NCBI GenBank assembly: GCA_009792885.1
Contig: WMCF01000032.1
Coordinates: 7,345,372 to 7,409,371 of the forward strand
Source of the DNA: Eremophila alpestris peregrina
Taxonomy: Eukaryota; Chordata; Aves; Passeriformes; Alaudidae
DNA length: 64,000 nt
Direction: 5' to 3'
Made by a program: the position numbers and the translations under genes. Positions 12,907 to 24,563 of this stretch are shown here, in pieces (position 1 is the stretch's first letter; the number at the start of each line of letters is the position of its first letter). A model generated the notes under the pieces. The model was not told the DNA's origin, searched no databases, and saw only the letters and a program-made list of their open reading frames with translations.

Positions 12907-14569
12907 CCTCTGTGGGAAATTGCCTTGAGCTGGCTTTTCCCATTTTAAAACAAATGACCAGGTTTGTGTTAGCAGGAGCTCAGCAGTTCAAAGCAAATCA
13001 CCACTTTTGGCAGAAGGGGTGGGAGCCAGCCTCCACCAGGTGACCCTCAGGTGATCCTACTCACCTCTCCACAGCTCTGTCGCTCCTTCTGAACTCAGAA
13101 TTTTTGGTGCAGCTAGTGGGTTAACCTGGAGCAGGTCAGCTGTGCATATTTATCCCATGCCCAGGTTTGTCCCAGCTGTCTTGCAACCATCTCCTTGACT
13201 CCATGGGCAGTAGGGTGAGCCTCAGCAAGGTGCTTGATGGAGATGGATGGAGCAGGCAGCTCGTTCTCCACCTGCATCTCCCCCTGAGATGAAGGGGAAC
13301 CAGTGCAGGGGCTGCTCTGACCCCCTTCAATATGCACAAGGCTTTTGCAGAAGCCATGGAGTAACCCCTCCAACCCTCTGCCTCTGTTTTTCCTGTTCTC
13401 TGCTCGATTTTCCCTCCCTCAATTAATCCTGCTGATGGGCTGCATTTGGCAGAATAACAGGCAAGCAACAGGTTGCGATCTAAATATTTGATTCTGATCA
13501 CCACTGCCATCATTTCATTGTTGCTGTTGAATGAAGATGTGGGTGAATTCCAGCAGGGAATTCACAATCTACCTCTGTGTTAGTAATTACTGATTTGATT
13601 TCCAGGTATTCTGCAGCTGAGTACTCTCATTTCACGTTGATGTGAGATTTCCATCTTTCCTTGGGAGTTCATTGTGTAACATGCAAACAAGGACTCAGCC
13701 ATGAAAACATGGAAATTCCCAGGTCTTCATTTCCTCTCTTTTGTTCAAAGTTCTATTGGAAAGGTGGGGTTGGTTGGACAAAGCTGGGACAACGTGTCCA
13801 ATGTGGATTCATGCAAGCTGAAGCCAATATCCAAAGAAAAAACAGGTTAATTTAACACTGGTTCTGAGTGCCACAGTACAAACTCTGGGGGGAAGGAGGA
13901 TGCACAATTTTCAGCCTCTTTCTGTTCTCCATGCTTATGTAAAAACCCTGTTCCCCACACCAGCAGAACTGATCAGGGTGAAGCCATTCCATGCCAGAAA
14001 GGTTTGACATAACAGCTTTTAAAAGAAGGAAAATTTCTGTCCACACCAAGTAAATATTCTGCAATGCTTGCTCTCTCTTCCTCACAGATAAGAACCCTAC
14101 CTTCAATACTCAGCACTGTCAGCACCACCAAAATGTTAAGATGATATCGTGAGAAGTGCACAGAGAAATGGCACGAAATTAATTTTCCATTCCTCAGGAT
14201 ACTTCTTCCCACTGAAGCTATCCATCACCTTTCAAGTGACACCATGACTTTAATGAATGCTTTCTTGCCTGTGGGGCTACTCTGAGTAGAAAGGCAGGTA
14301 AGGATTAAACAGGAGGAGGTCCTTGATGTTGATAAAAATGATGGCTCTCAAATCTGAAATCCACTTGAGCCAAAGGGATGCTCCGGGTCCCTCTCCTAAT
14401 TCTGTGTGGAGACAACAAGAAAGCTCAGAAAAGTGACCCATCCCAGAGGCACTTCAGGCAGGCCACTGCAAATAGACACTGGCTTGGACTCACAGCAGGG
14501 ACACACAGCCAAAAAGTAGCTGTTTTCCTGCTGAGCCCCAGCTCTGTCCCAGATAAAAACCTGGGCCAG
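12907..14569. other. non-coding stretch, no gene recognised
   Basis: Minus-strand frames of up to 125 codons at 13113-13513 overlap each other and have no recognisable domain. I see no repeats or RNA genes. Confidence 0.5.
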
Positions 14570-14780
14570 GTCTGTCCCCGAGCGCCTGCCCCCCGCCACG
14601 GCTCCAGCAGAAGTGCTCTCTCTGAGGCCAGCTTTGTGTTGTGCTTGGCACGCAGTGAGGCCCTGAAAATAATCTCTTGTATTAGCTGAAGCCCTCCCAT
14701 GCCAGCTTCGTGATCCCTCTGACATATTTTGCTGCCAGCTTTTGGTGTCAGCGCGTTGGCCCGCGGCTCAAAGCGGTTCC
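14570..14780. other. CpG-enriched patch
   Basis: CpG dinucleotides are rare in most of the window but cluster here (for example CCCCGAGCGCCTG near 14577, and GCGCGTTGGCCCGCGGC near 14752). It is far too small and sparse to be a classical CpG island. It might mark a conserved element or a short exon region. The frames over it (14378-14689 +, 14396-14725 -) match nothing I know. Confidence 0.35.
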
Positions 14781-16099
14781 ATTTTTAATGCTTGCACAAT
14801 GCCCACCTTCTCTCCCTGCATCCCTGTCTGGTGGATGGATGAGCAGGGCTTTGGGGAATTTGGCTGGAGCATCGTTTCCCCCCAGTAAAGACTGGGGACT
14901 GATGGAGAGAAAAACGAGCTGTGGTCCCCCACAGTGTGCACCAAAATGGCATGTGGTAAGTCTCATTCTGATTTCTAAAATGCTGGAGAGCAGCCAGCCT
15001 CTCTGCTCCTCCAGCCCCATACAAACTCCTTGGGACTGTCAGTTCTCCAAGGCCTTATTTGAACAATTCACTGAAGAGCTGGAAGGGATAAGGTGATCTG
15101 AAAACACAGTGAAATTCTCCAAAAACCCCAGGAAGGTTATTGTGTTGTTTTTTTTTTTACCATATTAAGCAATAACTCTACTCCACAGAAAAACAGTATT
15201 AAAGCATTAAAGAGAATTGAACTGTATAAAAAATAACCTCATAATAATGTAATCAGCTGAGCACACCTTGAATCAAACCTGAGCAGGTGTAGGAAAACAA
15301 ATGTTTTAGTGTCCTCCTGTAACCCCCTTCTCCCAGGTGCCAATTTTCACTCCATCTTTAGAGAAGCCAGGCATTTTGCCTAGCTGGGTTTTGCTGGGCA
15401 TCAACAGAGATCCAGGCAGGAATCCAGTGTGGACCAGCAAAAAAAAAAGGCCCTTTAGTTGTTGGGAGGCAGAAACTGGTTCCAGTGCTGTGATGGAGAG
15501 AGATTGCAAGGCACTGAAACCAGAGTTTGCTTCGTCCTGCAGGGCTTGAGTGACAGGCAGGGTGCCAGCCATCATCCTGCCAGGCAGCCTGGGACCTGAG
15601 GGGCAGGGACAACAGCTGGAAGAGTTCTGTAATGACAACAGCAAAATTCAGAAGCAGCAGAAGGGAGGAAAGCAGCAGTGAAGAATCAAAGGTGGCTGCA
15701 GCAATGGCACAGAGCTGTGAGGAGCCTTGGGGACCACACAGTGTTGGACAAACACCTGCAGAGCAGCCCCAGCCATTCACCAGCTGAAAATTGGAACAGC
15801 CTCTGTGCTTTCCTTCAGCTCAGGCTGCCCCCTTGCATTCCAGCCCAGCACTGAGTATTTTGCTGCAATGGATTAAATAGCTCAGGTGGCGTTTCAGTGA
15901 TGCGACAAAAACAGTGAGAGGTGTCCAGTGCTGGGGAAATTCTTCTGGTTTAACATCTCAGCTGTCCTTCATAGTGTTGGTGTTTTGCTATCAATTACCA
16001 TTTGGCCTCCTAAATTAAGAGATCAGTCTCAAATTTTGACCCCAGATGGGGAAATTTTTGCTATTTCCATTTTGTCTGCAAAATAAAAGCAAACTGTAA
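14781..16099. other. non-coding stretch with one exon-like segment
   Basis: A C-rich tract ending in AG at 14885-14886 precedes an open stretch of about 70 bases, which ends at a consensus-like donor (GTG then GTAAGT) at 14956. The open frame contains the residues TSCGPPQC but is too short to assign. An exon here is speculative. A run of T lies at about 15148-15159. Confidence 0.4.
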
Positions 16100-16150
16100 T
16101 TTATTTTTTTGTGGACAAATGAGTTTGGGTTCTTTCACTTTTCTTTTGGC

Positions 16151-16208
16151 ATTCCTTCCTGTTGACAGCATGATTTGCACAAAATTACATTCTGTTGATA
16201 AAAATGTG
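16151..16208 (-). repeat. diverged unknown repeat, copy A (inverted relative to copy B)
   Basis: Read on the minus strand from 16208 leftwards, this contains TATCAACAGAATGTAATTTT. It aligns with the plus-strand stretch at 18939-18992: by hand about 26 of 29 aligned positions agree in the first part, with small gaps, and about 11 of 16 in the next part. Weaker similarity may continue on both sides, including an A-rich CCA-AAAATAAA segment about 45 bases further on. I do not recognise the family. A chance match between AT-rich sequences is not excluded. Confidence 0.28.
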
Positions 16209-18938
16209 CTGAAATATCTTTCAGTTTCATTGACTGAATGATTTGCAGCAAGAGGTTTGACAAAATGCACGTTGTCGACGGAGCGAAATGGGGAGGAAAG
16301 AATATCCTTCAGACACATGGAGCAAGCAGCCACACACTCAGCTTGGCTTGTTAAAAAACTCTGCTCAGGGTCCATCAGAAAGAATTTTGTGGGATTCAGA
16401 TAAGACAATAGTTACTTTGGGAAAATCTCATTTGCACAGATCCATCTGGCAGTGGGGAAAGGCATAAAGGAAAGTTAACGGGTGCAGGGTTTGGCCAGAG
16501 ATCATGGCAAGTGCTGCTCTGCTCCCTTAGATGTCTTACTATCCAAATAAATTTCCTCCACTGAGTTCACAGATTTCCTCATGCAGCTTTTAAGGGAATA
16601 CTTGTACTGGAAATGAACGAGACAGGGGAAAGAAGTATGTTAAAATTTATGAAAACATCTGTTGGAAGTTCTGAGAAAGATGCTTTTGTTTTAATCATCT
16701 AAGCAAGACTGATGGATTTTATCAGAGCTAAGTACTGAGGAGTCCCAAATGGGCTCTTTATCCCAAAGGCAAAGCACTTGAGCATGTGCCCAATTTTAAG
16801 CATGTGAATAATGGCCTCTAGTTTACTCTAGTGGAAAACTCAAGTGCTACAAGCCAGTGAGCTGGATTCCAAAATACTGTGGATTAGGGTTAAAATTGTG
16901 ACCAAGTTGTACCAAAAATTAATCTCAAAGGCAACCACACAAAATGATTATAGTTAGGACTGAGTGTTTTTGGTAAAATAAATCACATTAAGTATCTGCA
17001 TCTTGTTTTGGTACTAGGACAGAACATTAGGATGAAAAGACAGTTATTGATAACACAAGGAAAATATTCATTTATTAAATGAGATTGGTTTGATAAGCCT
17101 TAAGTGACATAGAGATCATTAACCTGATGGGTAAGGAAAAATCTTGTTTGCAGTGATATTTCTTCATTTTATCCAAACTTCTTCATTTCTCAATATATTT
17201 ACTGCTTTAAGTCAATTCTGAAAAGAACTTTAACACCTTTTTTTTTCCCCTTAGCTGTTTTCTCACAGCAGCATCCTTTTGTTGAGCACCAAGTCTGGCT
17301 GTCAGTGAGAGAGGAGGAGGAAGAGCAAGAGTCAGATCTGTGCTCTCTTTCAAGAGTGGTTCTGTAGGTGTGGTAATGAGCTGTGGCTTCTTCTGGGAAA
17401 TTTGGGTTGTGAATTAAGTTGTGGCTGTTGTTACGTTTCCATTGCAATGTCCAGCTCAATTTTCTGCTGAAGGTTGCTATGGGTATCAGAATACGGTGCC
17501 AAAATACCCTAAAACACTATTCCAGACAATTATTCTCATTTCAGGATGCAAATGCCTTGATTCCACCCCCACAGTAAAAAAAAAAAATCCCACTGGCAGG
17601 AGCTGGATCAGGGGGAATAAACAATCACTCCTCATGTGCACACACTCAGTTCATCTCACTCTGCTGTCAAAACCGATTGCATTTTCCTCTTCAAACAGCA
17701 AATGTCTCCAACCAGAGAGGAAGAGCCCTGTGGAAAATGCTGCTTGCACAGGGACAGGCAGCTGGTGCCTGGAGGTGCTGGGGCACTGCAGGAGCTTGGG
17801 TAGCAGAGGGGGATGTGCTAGCTGGGCTGGAGGAAAGGAAAGTCCAGAATTCACCTCACTTTAGAGGAGAATTTCCTTTGCTCTGGGGTTTGTGGTCCTA
17901 AAAGAGCTGATTTTTGGGGAGTTGCAGTCTGACAGAGTGCTGAAAGCTGGGGGAATGAGTTTGGGAGGAAGCAGTGTGTGAGCTAAGAGCATCCTCAGGG
18001 CACTATCAGCTCTCCTGTGTCAATGCTCAGGGTCTTTTTAGACAGGCTTTATTCAGGCACCCAAATGCTCTCGTGTTTGACTCATTCCACATTTGCACCT
18101 GGTGGCTGCTGTCTCCTAATTTTGGAAAGCTTTAATATACATTGCACATGCCCCTTTTGAATGGAAATGTTGTTTCAAAGGCGTTTAACAGGGAAAGAGC
18201 CACAGCTGGAAAACAAAATGTTCTGCAGAAAATTTGGAAATTGCTTCTCTTTTTTTGGTCATGAAAAAGCTTTTTCTATTTGTCTTGAATGATATCATTA
18301 TTCTTTTAGCTTTTAAGCAGTAATTGTCATCCAACTAACCAAGAGTTGGAAGTGCAGACTTGTCTTCAATCCTAGCAGGGGATGGTGTTTTATGTTCTGA
18401 GATGTGCACATCTTTCCACTGAAAATTTGCATTTGTTTAGGGCTGGCCTTACATTTTGAGCAAAATGTGGGCCCCTGTCTCAGGAAAACAACAGTCCAGG
18501 TAGATTTCTGTTCAAGAACTCAAGAGGAAATCAGATGTAGGGAGGATGTAATGAAGGTTTTATTTCAAATACATTTTCTAGAAGGAAATTTGCATGGGAA
18601 AACAAAGATACAGGAAAAAAACCTTGGATTTTTCAAAGCCATGGAAAGAAATGGGAGTAGTAAGACTGAAATGAAATGGAGAGCTTAGGTCAAATTACTT
18701 CAGAGCTCAAAGCTGCCAAAAGAAGTCCATCAAAGCAAAAGTTACACTTGAATTTAAAGCACAGCCAGGCAGATTTTTCTGGAAGAGGGAGAATTGTGAG
18801 TGCAGTAACCAAGCACAGAGCTGGCACTTAACCATAGGAAGAGTCTGTCAGAGCATTTTCTAATTCTGTTTCTATTATTTTGAAGTAGAGAAGATGACAA
18901 ATCTGTTAGTTCAGAGTGTTGACATAATACACTTTTAT
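16209..18938. other. non-coding stretch, no gene recognised
   Basis: Mostly AT-rich unique-looking sequence. Near 16261-16290 a few CpGs (CACGTTGTCGACGGAGCG) stand out from their surroundings. The plus-strand frame at 17421-17864 (147 codons) has no recognisable domain. An A-run occurs near 17576-17587. Confidence 0.5.
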
Positions 18939-18992
18939 CACTTTTTGTCAACAGAACATAATTGTGCTCAGATTACTCCATCACAGGGGAAT
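18939..18992 (+). repeat. diverged unknown repeat, copy B (inverted relative to copy A)
   Basis: Contains CACTTTTTGTCAACAGAACA followed by TAATTGTGC. It aligns with the reverse complement of 16151-16208. Overlapping open frames in the two copies even give related peptides (FLSTECNFVQI on the minus strand of copy A, FLSTEHNCAQI on the plus strand of copy B), which reflects the nucleotide similarity and not a shared protein. The pair is about 2.7 kb apart in inverted orientation. The family is unknown to me. Confidence 0.28.
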
Positions 18993-21199
18993 AGCCATAA
19001 GATCCTGCTGCCCATAAAAATAAATGTCATTTTCTGTTTCTGGGAAAACAGGAGGGAAACAGGAAAAGCAATGCCAGGGAAGAAAAGCCTTGGACAAAAC
19101 TCTGTTCTTTGGGCAGTTTTGGTTGTGCAGACACTGTGATGATGAAGCAGTTATTCACCCAAACCTGACAGCCTCCTGTGCTTCTGATTTGTTTCCTTCC
19201 TTGCCACCCCATCCCATTGAACCCAAACTTCAGTGCTGTCTTCCAAAAGTCTTCTGTAAGTGATGCCAACCATGGTTCATGAGCAGTGTGTCAGCAGCAG
19301 GGATGGCAGAAACCCTGAGGAGAGAGGGCAGAGCTCTTCAGAGCTCAGGGGTGGTCAGGGAGTGGAGCAGGGAGGCTGAGATGACAGGGAGGCCTCCAGT
19401 TTGATCAGCCTGACTGCCTTTGCTGCTGGATTTTAGGGGTCACCTTCCCAAAAACCCAAAGTACAGCCCCTTGGGGAGATGGCAGCTTTGGGTATCAGCT
19501 TCTCTCTCCCAAGCTGGACTCTCTCTGCCTGTGGAAGACTCTAAACTGCTCCATGCTCTGCTCCTCCAGAAAATCATTCCACCTCAGGCATTCACTTCCC
19601 AGACAAAATGCAAACTCAGCTGCAGGGACATGTCACATTTTTCAAGATTAAGCAAAGCAAGAAGTAGTATTTTTAATAAAGCTGTTGGAAATATTCAGTT
19701 GGCTCCCTTCTAATGGAAATAAAAGTCTGCCCATCCATCATCTTTCCTTGTGACACTCTGGAGACAGCTGTGAGTGGAAATGTGAGGGCTGAAGGGGTTT
19801 TCAGGCAGGTACTGGTGTTTGTGCACAGCAGACAAAGGGGATTAGTCACTGTGGGGAGGAACCAGAGACACTTAGAGCTCCCTCATGGTCCAACACAGGT
19901 GCAGTCCCTCCCAATTTCCTGTAGTAATTACAGAATGAATCACAGCAATGAATTCAGTGATAAAAATAGAAACATACTCTTGAGGGGAAGAAACAAACAG
20001 AAAAACAAAGTCCATTGTCAAAATCCAAATTCCATCTCCCTTGTCCCTAATTTTATTTCCTCATAAAGCCATGTCACGTCTCACACCTTCCCATTAGTTT
20101 TTGACATGCTGCTCTCCCAGCTGAGAGACCCAGAGGGGATGGGGGATGTAGGAGTCTTAAAAAAAAAGCAATAATTAATCTCCTCTGAGAGCAACATGCT
20201 GCCACACATCACTCAGCATTGCATCAACAGCCTGATGGCGTCAGCAGAGGTGACTAGAGAAGGAAACAGGAACCAGCTCTTGGTGTTTGATGATGAAAAC
20301 AGAGATATTTCAAATCTCCAGTGCCCATTTGCTGTGCAGTCTGCTCAGAGGCATCCAGGGTGATTACAGCACCCAGACAAGAAGAGTGTCATCTTCTGGG
20401 CTGCTGGTGCCACTTTTATGGCAATTCAGCAGATGATCACACAGAGATGGGAACACTGATTAGTTAACACACAGAGTGCTCTGCTCATGCAGAGCTTTGA
20501 ACTTCTGGGAGCTGTTGTGCTGAGGAAATATCTGTCCTGCAGCTGTGATTGCATTGCTGTCATTATTTAGAGTGGCACTGTGTGTAAGGTTTGTGCAGGA
20601 GCCTGAGTGTCACCAGTCCAGAGGTGACTCTCCCTCTCAGCTGCAGGGAAGGTGCTCATTAAACACGAGGATATTGGGACAAAGAGTCACCCATGGTCCT
20701 CTAATTGCTGTCACCTCAGGAAAAGAGGGGCTGGTGCCATATCTGAGTGTGAAACACAACAGGACTGCAGTTTTGGTTTGAGTTTTCACTTCTGCACCCC
20801 AAAAAGGCTGAGATCTGCAGTGAGAACTGACCCTGGCACCTTCCCACAGGTTAACTGTGAGCAAGAACACAAACAAACAGCTCACAGGCAAAGTTAAAGG
20901 CTGTGCTCAATACAAAGTGCATGTTGCTTTTAAAGTAAATAATTAGGGCTAGCTTTGTGGGTCTGCATTTTATTTAGAAGTTTTCAAGCAGATGAAAGGC
21001 ACGAGGTTTGATTTTTAACCCTTCTTTCAGCTGTAGAGAAACTTCAGTGCAGGTGCATTTATAACCAGCCTCCTTCAGCCTGTCGATGGCTGAAAATCCA
21101 TCAGGATTATTTCTGCAGGATTTATTTTTCACAGTTGCAGACTTTCTTGCTGAATGATGCATTACAGATCAATGCTGTAGCTTCACAAATGTCCTCTAA
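18993..21199. other. non-coding stretch, no gene recognised
   Basis: Short frames on both strands, none recognisable. I see no transposon, RNA gene or clear microsatellite. Confidence 0.5.
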
Positions 21200-21600
21200 C
21201 TTAACTGGACAGACCCCATTAGGTGAAATTATCTACCTGAGTGTTTTCTGAAGAGATGTCAGAACATCTGAATTGGCTCCAGGAAGGCTGCTTATTATTT
21301 TGATTTCGAAAACTATTTCTTGTGGCCTGCCTGCAACTGCATGAGCTGCTGTCTTGAACATTCCCCAGAACTCAGACAGTTATTTATTATTTAAATACAA
21401 GCTGAGAGCGGGAAACTCTTAAAATTCCCCAACGCTCTCCTCTAAAAATAAAGATCCATTAGTTCCTCCTTGAGAAATAATTGCTCCCTCAGGTGAAATT
21501 GGACTCTTAACTTCTATCTCCTCGAGTTTCCTTCTTGGCTTCCTTTGTGGGTGCAGCATTTTTGTGCTGTTCTGCCTCTGACATTCAAGTGTTAAAGCCA
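21200..21600. promoter_or_regulatory. candidate enhancer-like block with MEF2 motif
   Basis: CTAAAAATAA at 21442-21451 fits the MEF2 consensus exactly. The surrounding block lacks repeats and carries scattered CpGs inside otherwise AT-rich sequence (GATTTCGAAAAC, GAGAGCGGGAAA, CCCCAACGCTC). That texture is often seen in conserved non-coding elements. Conservation cannot be judged from one sequence. Confidence 0.2.
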
Positions 21601-24548
21601 AACTTTGTGAAGCCGTGTGGAAGGCAGTGCTGGCTCTGATGTAATTCTCATAGTAGCCTGGGATGACCCCCCTCCACTCATGGTGGCTCCTGTTTGTTTT
21701 GGACAGTGCCTAGAGCTCCATTTTTCCCCCCCTCTATCTGGAAGATATCTTGTATATCCTCCCTGTTTATGATCACACTCGCCTCTGATGTTTCCTTTTC
21801 AGCATTGTTATCCATCTTCTGGCTTGGACATAAACCCTGAATGCTCCCAGTCACTGAAGGTCTGGTGGCACTTTTGACAGGAGGAGATGACCAACCTCCA
21901 TGGCCTGGCCACGGGCCAGCCTGGCCATTTACACTCTGCCTTCCAGAAATTCCTCCTGCCCTTTCAATGCCCGTGTTGTTTTTCACTTTTTGTCCCAAAC
22001 AGCCATTGAACAGATGCTGTTTTTCACTCCATGCTGCAGTTCAGCAGTCGATGGCACTTTAAGGACTTTTTTCTGGGTCCTGGGGGCACGTGAAGGTGCT
22101 ACAGTTTGATTTCCAGGAATGGTTTCCAGTCGTTCCATGCCTTGCTGTGGAAGGATCCTGTGCCAGCCCTCCATTTCTCCTCACCAGCTTTTATTATCTC
22201 TAACTATTCTTATCTTAATGACATTTTATGGAATGATTCCAGTCTTCATTCTGTCCCCCACCTTTCTTTTCTTGGACGAGGTGCTGGGGAAGGTGCTCAG
22301 CTGCTGTGAAACAGCCCATGGACACAGAGCTCAGAGCTCTGTGCACTTCCAGCTGAGAGAAACCCAGCCAAGGGCTTTTCCCAAGTTCAGGAAAACTTCT
22401 AATTTAAATGAGAGCTATTAACTCTGGTTGTCTTCTCATTGGTCTTTAGTCGGGAATTAACAAAGTGTGTGACTGAGTTTTTTCTCAGAGTGGGTTCCAG
22501 AAGCACACAGGGGTCAGGAGACTGTGGTGAGACTTGGCAGGTGAGAGGGCTGCCCCTCTGAAACCTGCCTGCTCCAGCTAGAATGTTCTCCCACCCTGTT
22601 GCCATCTTAAAGGCATTTAAGGATCAAAGAAGATGTGGTGCAAAACAAAAGGTACCAGGTCATGCCAAGATGTGAGTGGGAAGGGCAGAGAGAATGTGTG
22701 AAGCACCAAGCATTCTGTGCCCAAGGACAATCAGATTTGTACCATCTTTTTTCTAATTTTTTTTCTATTCTATTTGATCGTGGTTTGCCAAAATCAACAC
22801 CACTGATTTTAATTCAGGTGCTTTTGTTCATTTGGTCTGAATGAAACCTGGGATTATGAATTCTTTCCCAAGTCATGCTGGATCTTGGGAAGCTTTCCAT
22901 GCAGCAGGTAATCCCCTCATTGTTTATTTTTTCTTTTCCTGTTCCCTGCTATTAACTTCCTCTGCCCAGGTTTGACACTGCTGTAGGATTTTGCTGTCCC
23001 ACACCAAGGTGTTACAGAGGGGGTGTATCCATTACAGGTGGAGCTTGTAAACTTGCCTTTTTGGGTGCTAATGGGTCCTGGAAAGTCCAATCCAAATAAT
23101 ATCCAAGATGTGAATATTGCAAATGCTGTGTGGAGAGGCTGCCAGATGTAGATGAGTCAAAATTTGGGATCAGGGCTGAAATGGAAAAAGGCTTTGGAAG
23201 TCTGCAAGTTGTCTTTCATGGAAGCCCTTCAGGCAAGTTCAAGTGTAGAATATGGGAACTAAGCATGAAAATAAAAGTAATGAAAAAATTGCCTCATTTT
23301 CACTGTTCCTTTAAAACTTGAATCTCAGCCCAAGGTCACAAATTGGTCCTCCCTGGTTTATAGACTTATAAAGAGACCCTGGGCAGTGTTTTGAGTAAAC
23401 CTGGCCTTACTGATGGCTTAGTGTTAAAAAAATACATGGAATCTGTGGTTCTGCAGAGTTCCAGTGTGAAAGCCGATGAAGTTTGTTAAAAGGGAAAGGT
23501 GGCTGGTGGTTAATCACATACCTGAGACACAAGCAGTGAGGGTCCCTCTTAGAGAGGTTTTTTGGGACAAGTCGTGTCACATCCTTCTGGATCAGCTTTA
23601 CCATCAGTAATGACAGGATGGGAGGATTTGTCTGCCCTACCTGCCTGCCTTATTTGCAAAACAGTCTGGAAACCCCTGGAAATGGTGTAATGAGTGTTAA
23701 AATTACTTCACTCAAAGCCATTTAAGGTTTCTGTCTTTTGTGGGGCAGGGAATCTCATCTTTTATACAGTGAAGAGGCAGCAGCTGACCTATTCGTTTGC
23801 ATCCTGCATATAGTGATCCATCAACACCAGGATCAATTCCCTGAAGGTCACCAGCTCTTTCAAATCCTGCCATCCTCTCTGAATTCAGGCAGCAGGGATT
23901 TGGCTTCTCTCTCCCTCACCTGCATTTTCCCCTTCTTTCTCTTTTTGATAAACACAGGCATTGCAGCTTTAAGATTTTAAGACCTTTCCCAGATGGAAAA
24001 GGTCATTTGTCTTTCACTACTCAACACTTCCTTCATGAGTTCATTTAAACATTGCCAGGCATCAGAAGAACAGGACTCAGCTGTAGGGTTATCTGTGTCT
24101 TATTCCCCTTTTGTGTAGGTGGCAGAACTGATCTAGAACAAAACTGTTTGGTTCCCATAGCAATTTACAACGTGCAGAGACCATAATACTGTACTCTTCC
24201 CACTCCTTATCTACACCTGTTATGTCTTCCTTTGCCACACTGCTAAGAGCTATAACACTGGCACTCTTTTGAATGGCATCAAGCAGGCCATTTCCCCAAA
24301 TTTCATGCAATTTTTGGGAAAGGACAGGAAGTATTTTAAACCTAAGGAGCAAAAAGCAAACATTTTATTAGCTGCTTTCAACTGGATTCTCAATGAAAAG
24401 TTAATTAAAGGAGAGGAATGAAAAGATATTACAGCGCATCTACTAATCTTGGTGCATTATTTATATGAAATCAGTCATCAAAATTAGTCATGTGCACTAT
24501 CTTGCTGTGTGTGGTCTGGTTTAAAATGGTGTGTTTGTTTCCATTCAG
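21601..24548. other. non-coding stretch, no gene recognised
   Basis: Short frames only, none recognisable. The block ends in a pyrimidine-rich tract (TGTTTGTTTCCATTCAG) that would serve as a good splice acceptor for the microexon-like element that follows. Confidence 0.5.
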
Positions 24549-24563
24549 CTCCGCTGGATACGG
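24549..24563 (+). other. microexon-like element (15 nt)
   Basis: The 15 bases CTCCGCTGGATACGG are preceded by a pyrimidine-rich acceptor (TTTGTTTCCATTCAG) and followed by GTGAGA, a good donor. The length is a multiple of three and one frame gives LRWIR. Two CpGs in 15 bases is high for this window. In-frame microexons of this size are common in neuronal genes of vertebrates, and one inside a very large intron would be plausible. No host gene is recognised, and acceptor-donor pairs also occur by chance. Confidence 0.15.
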
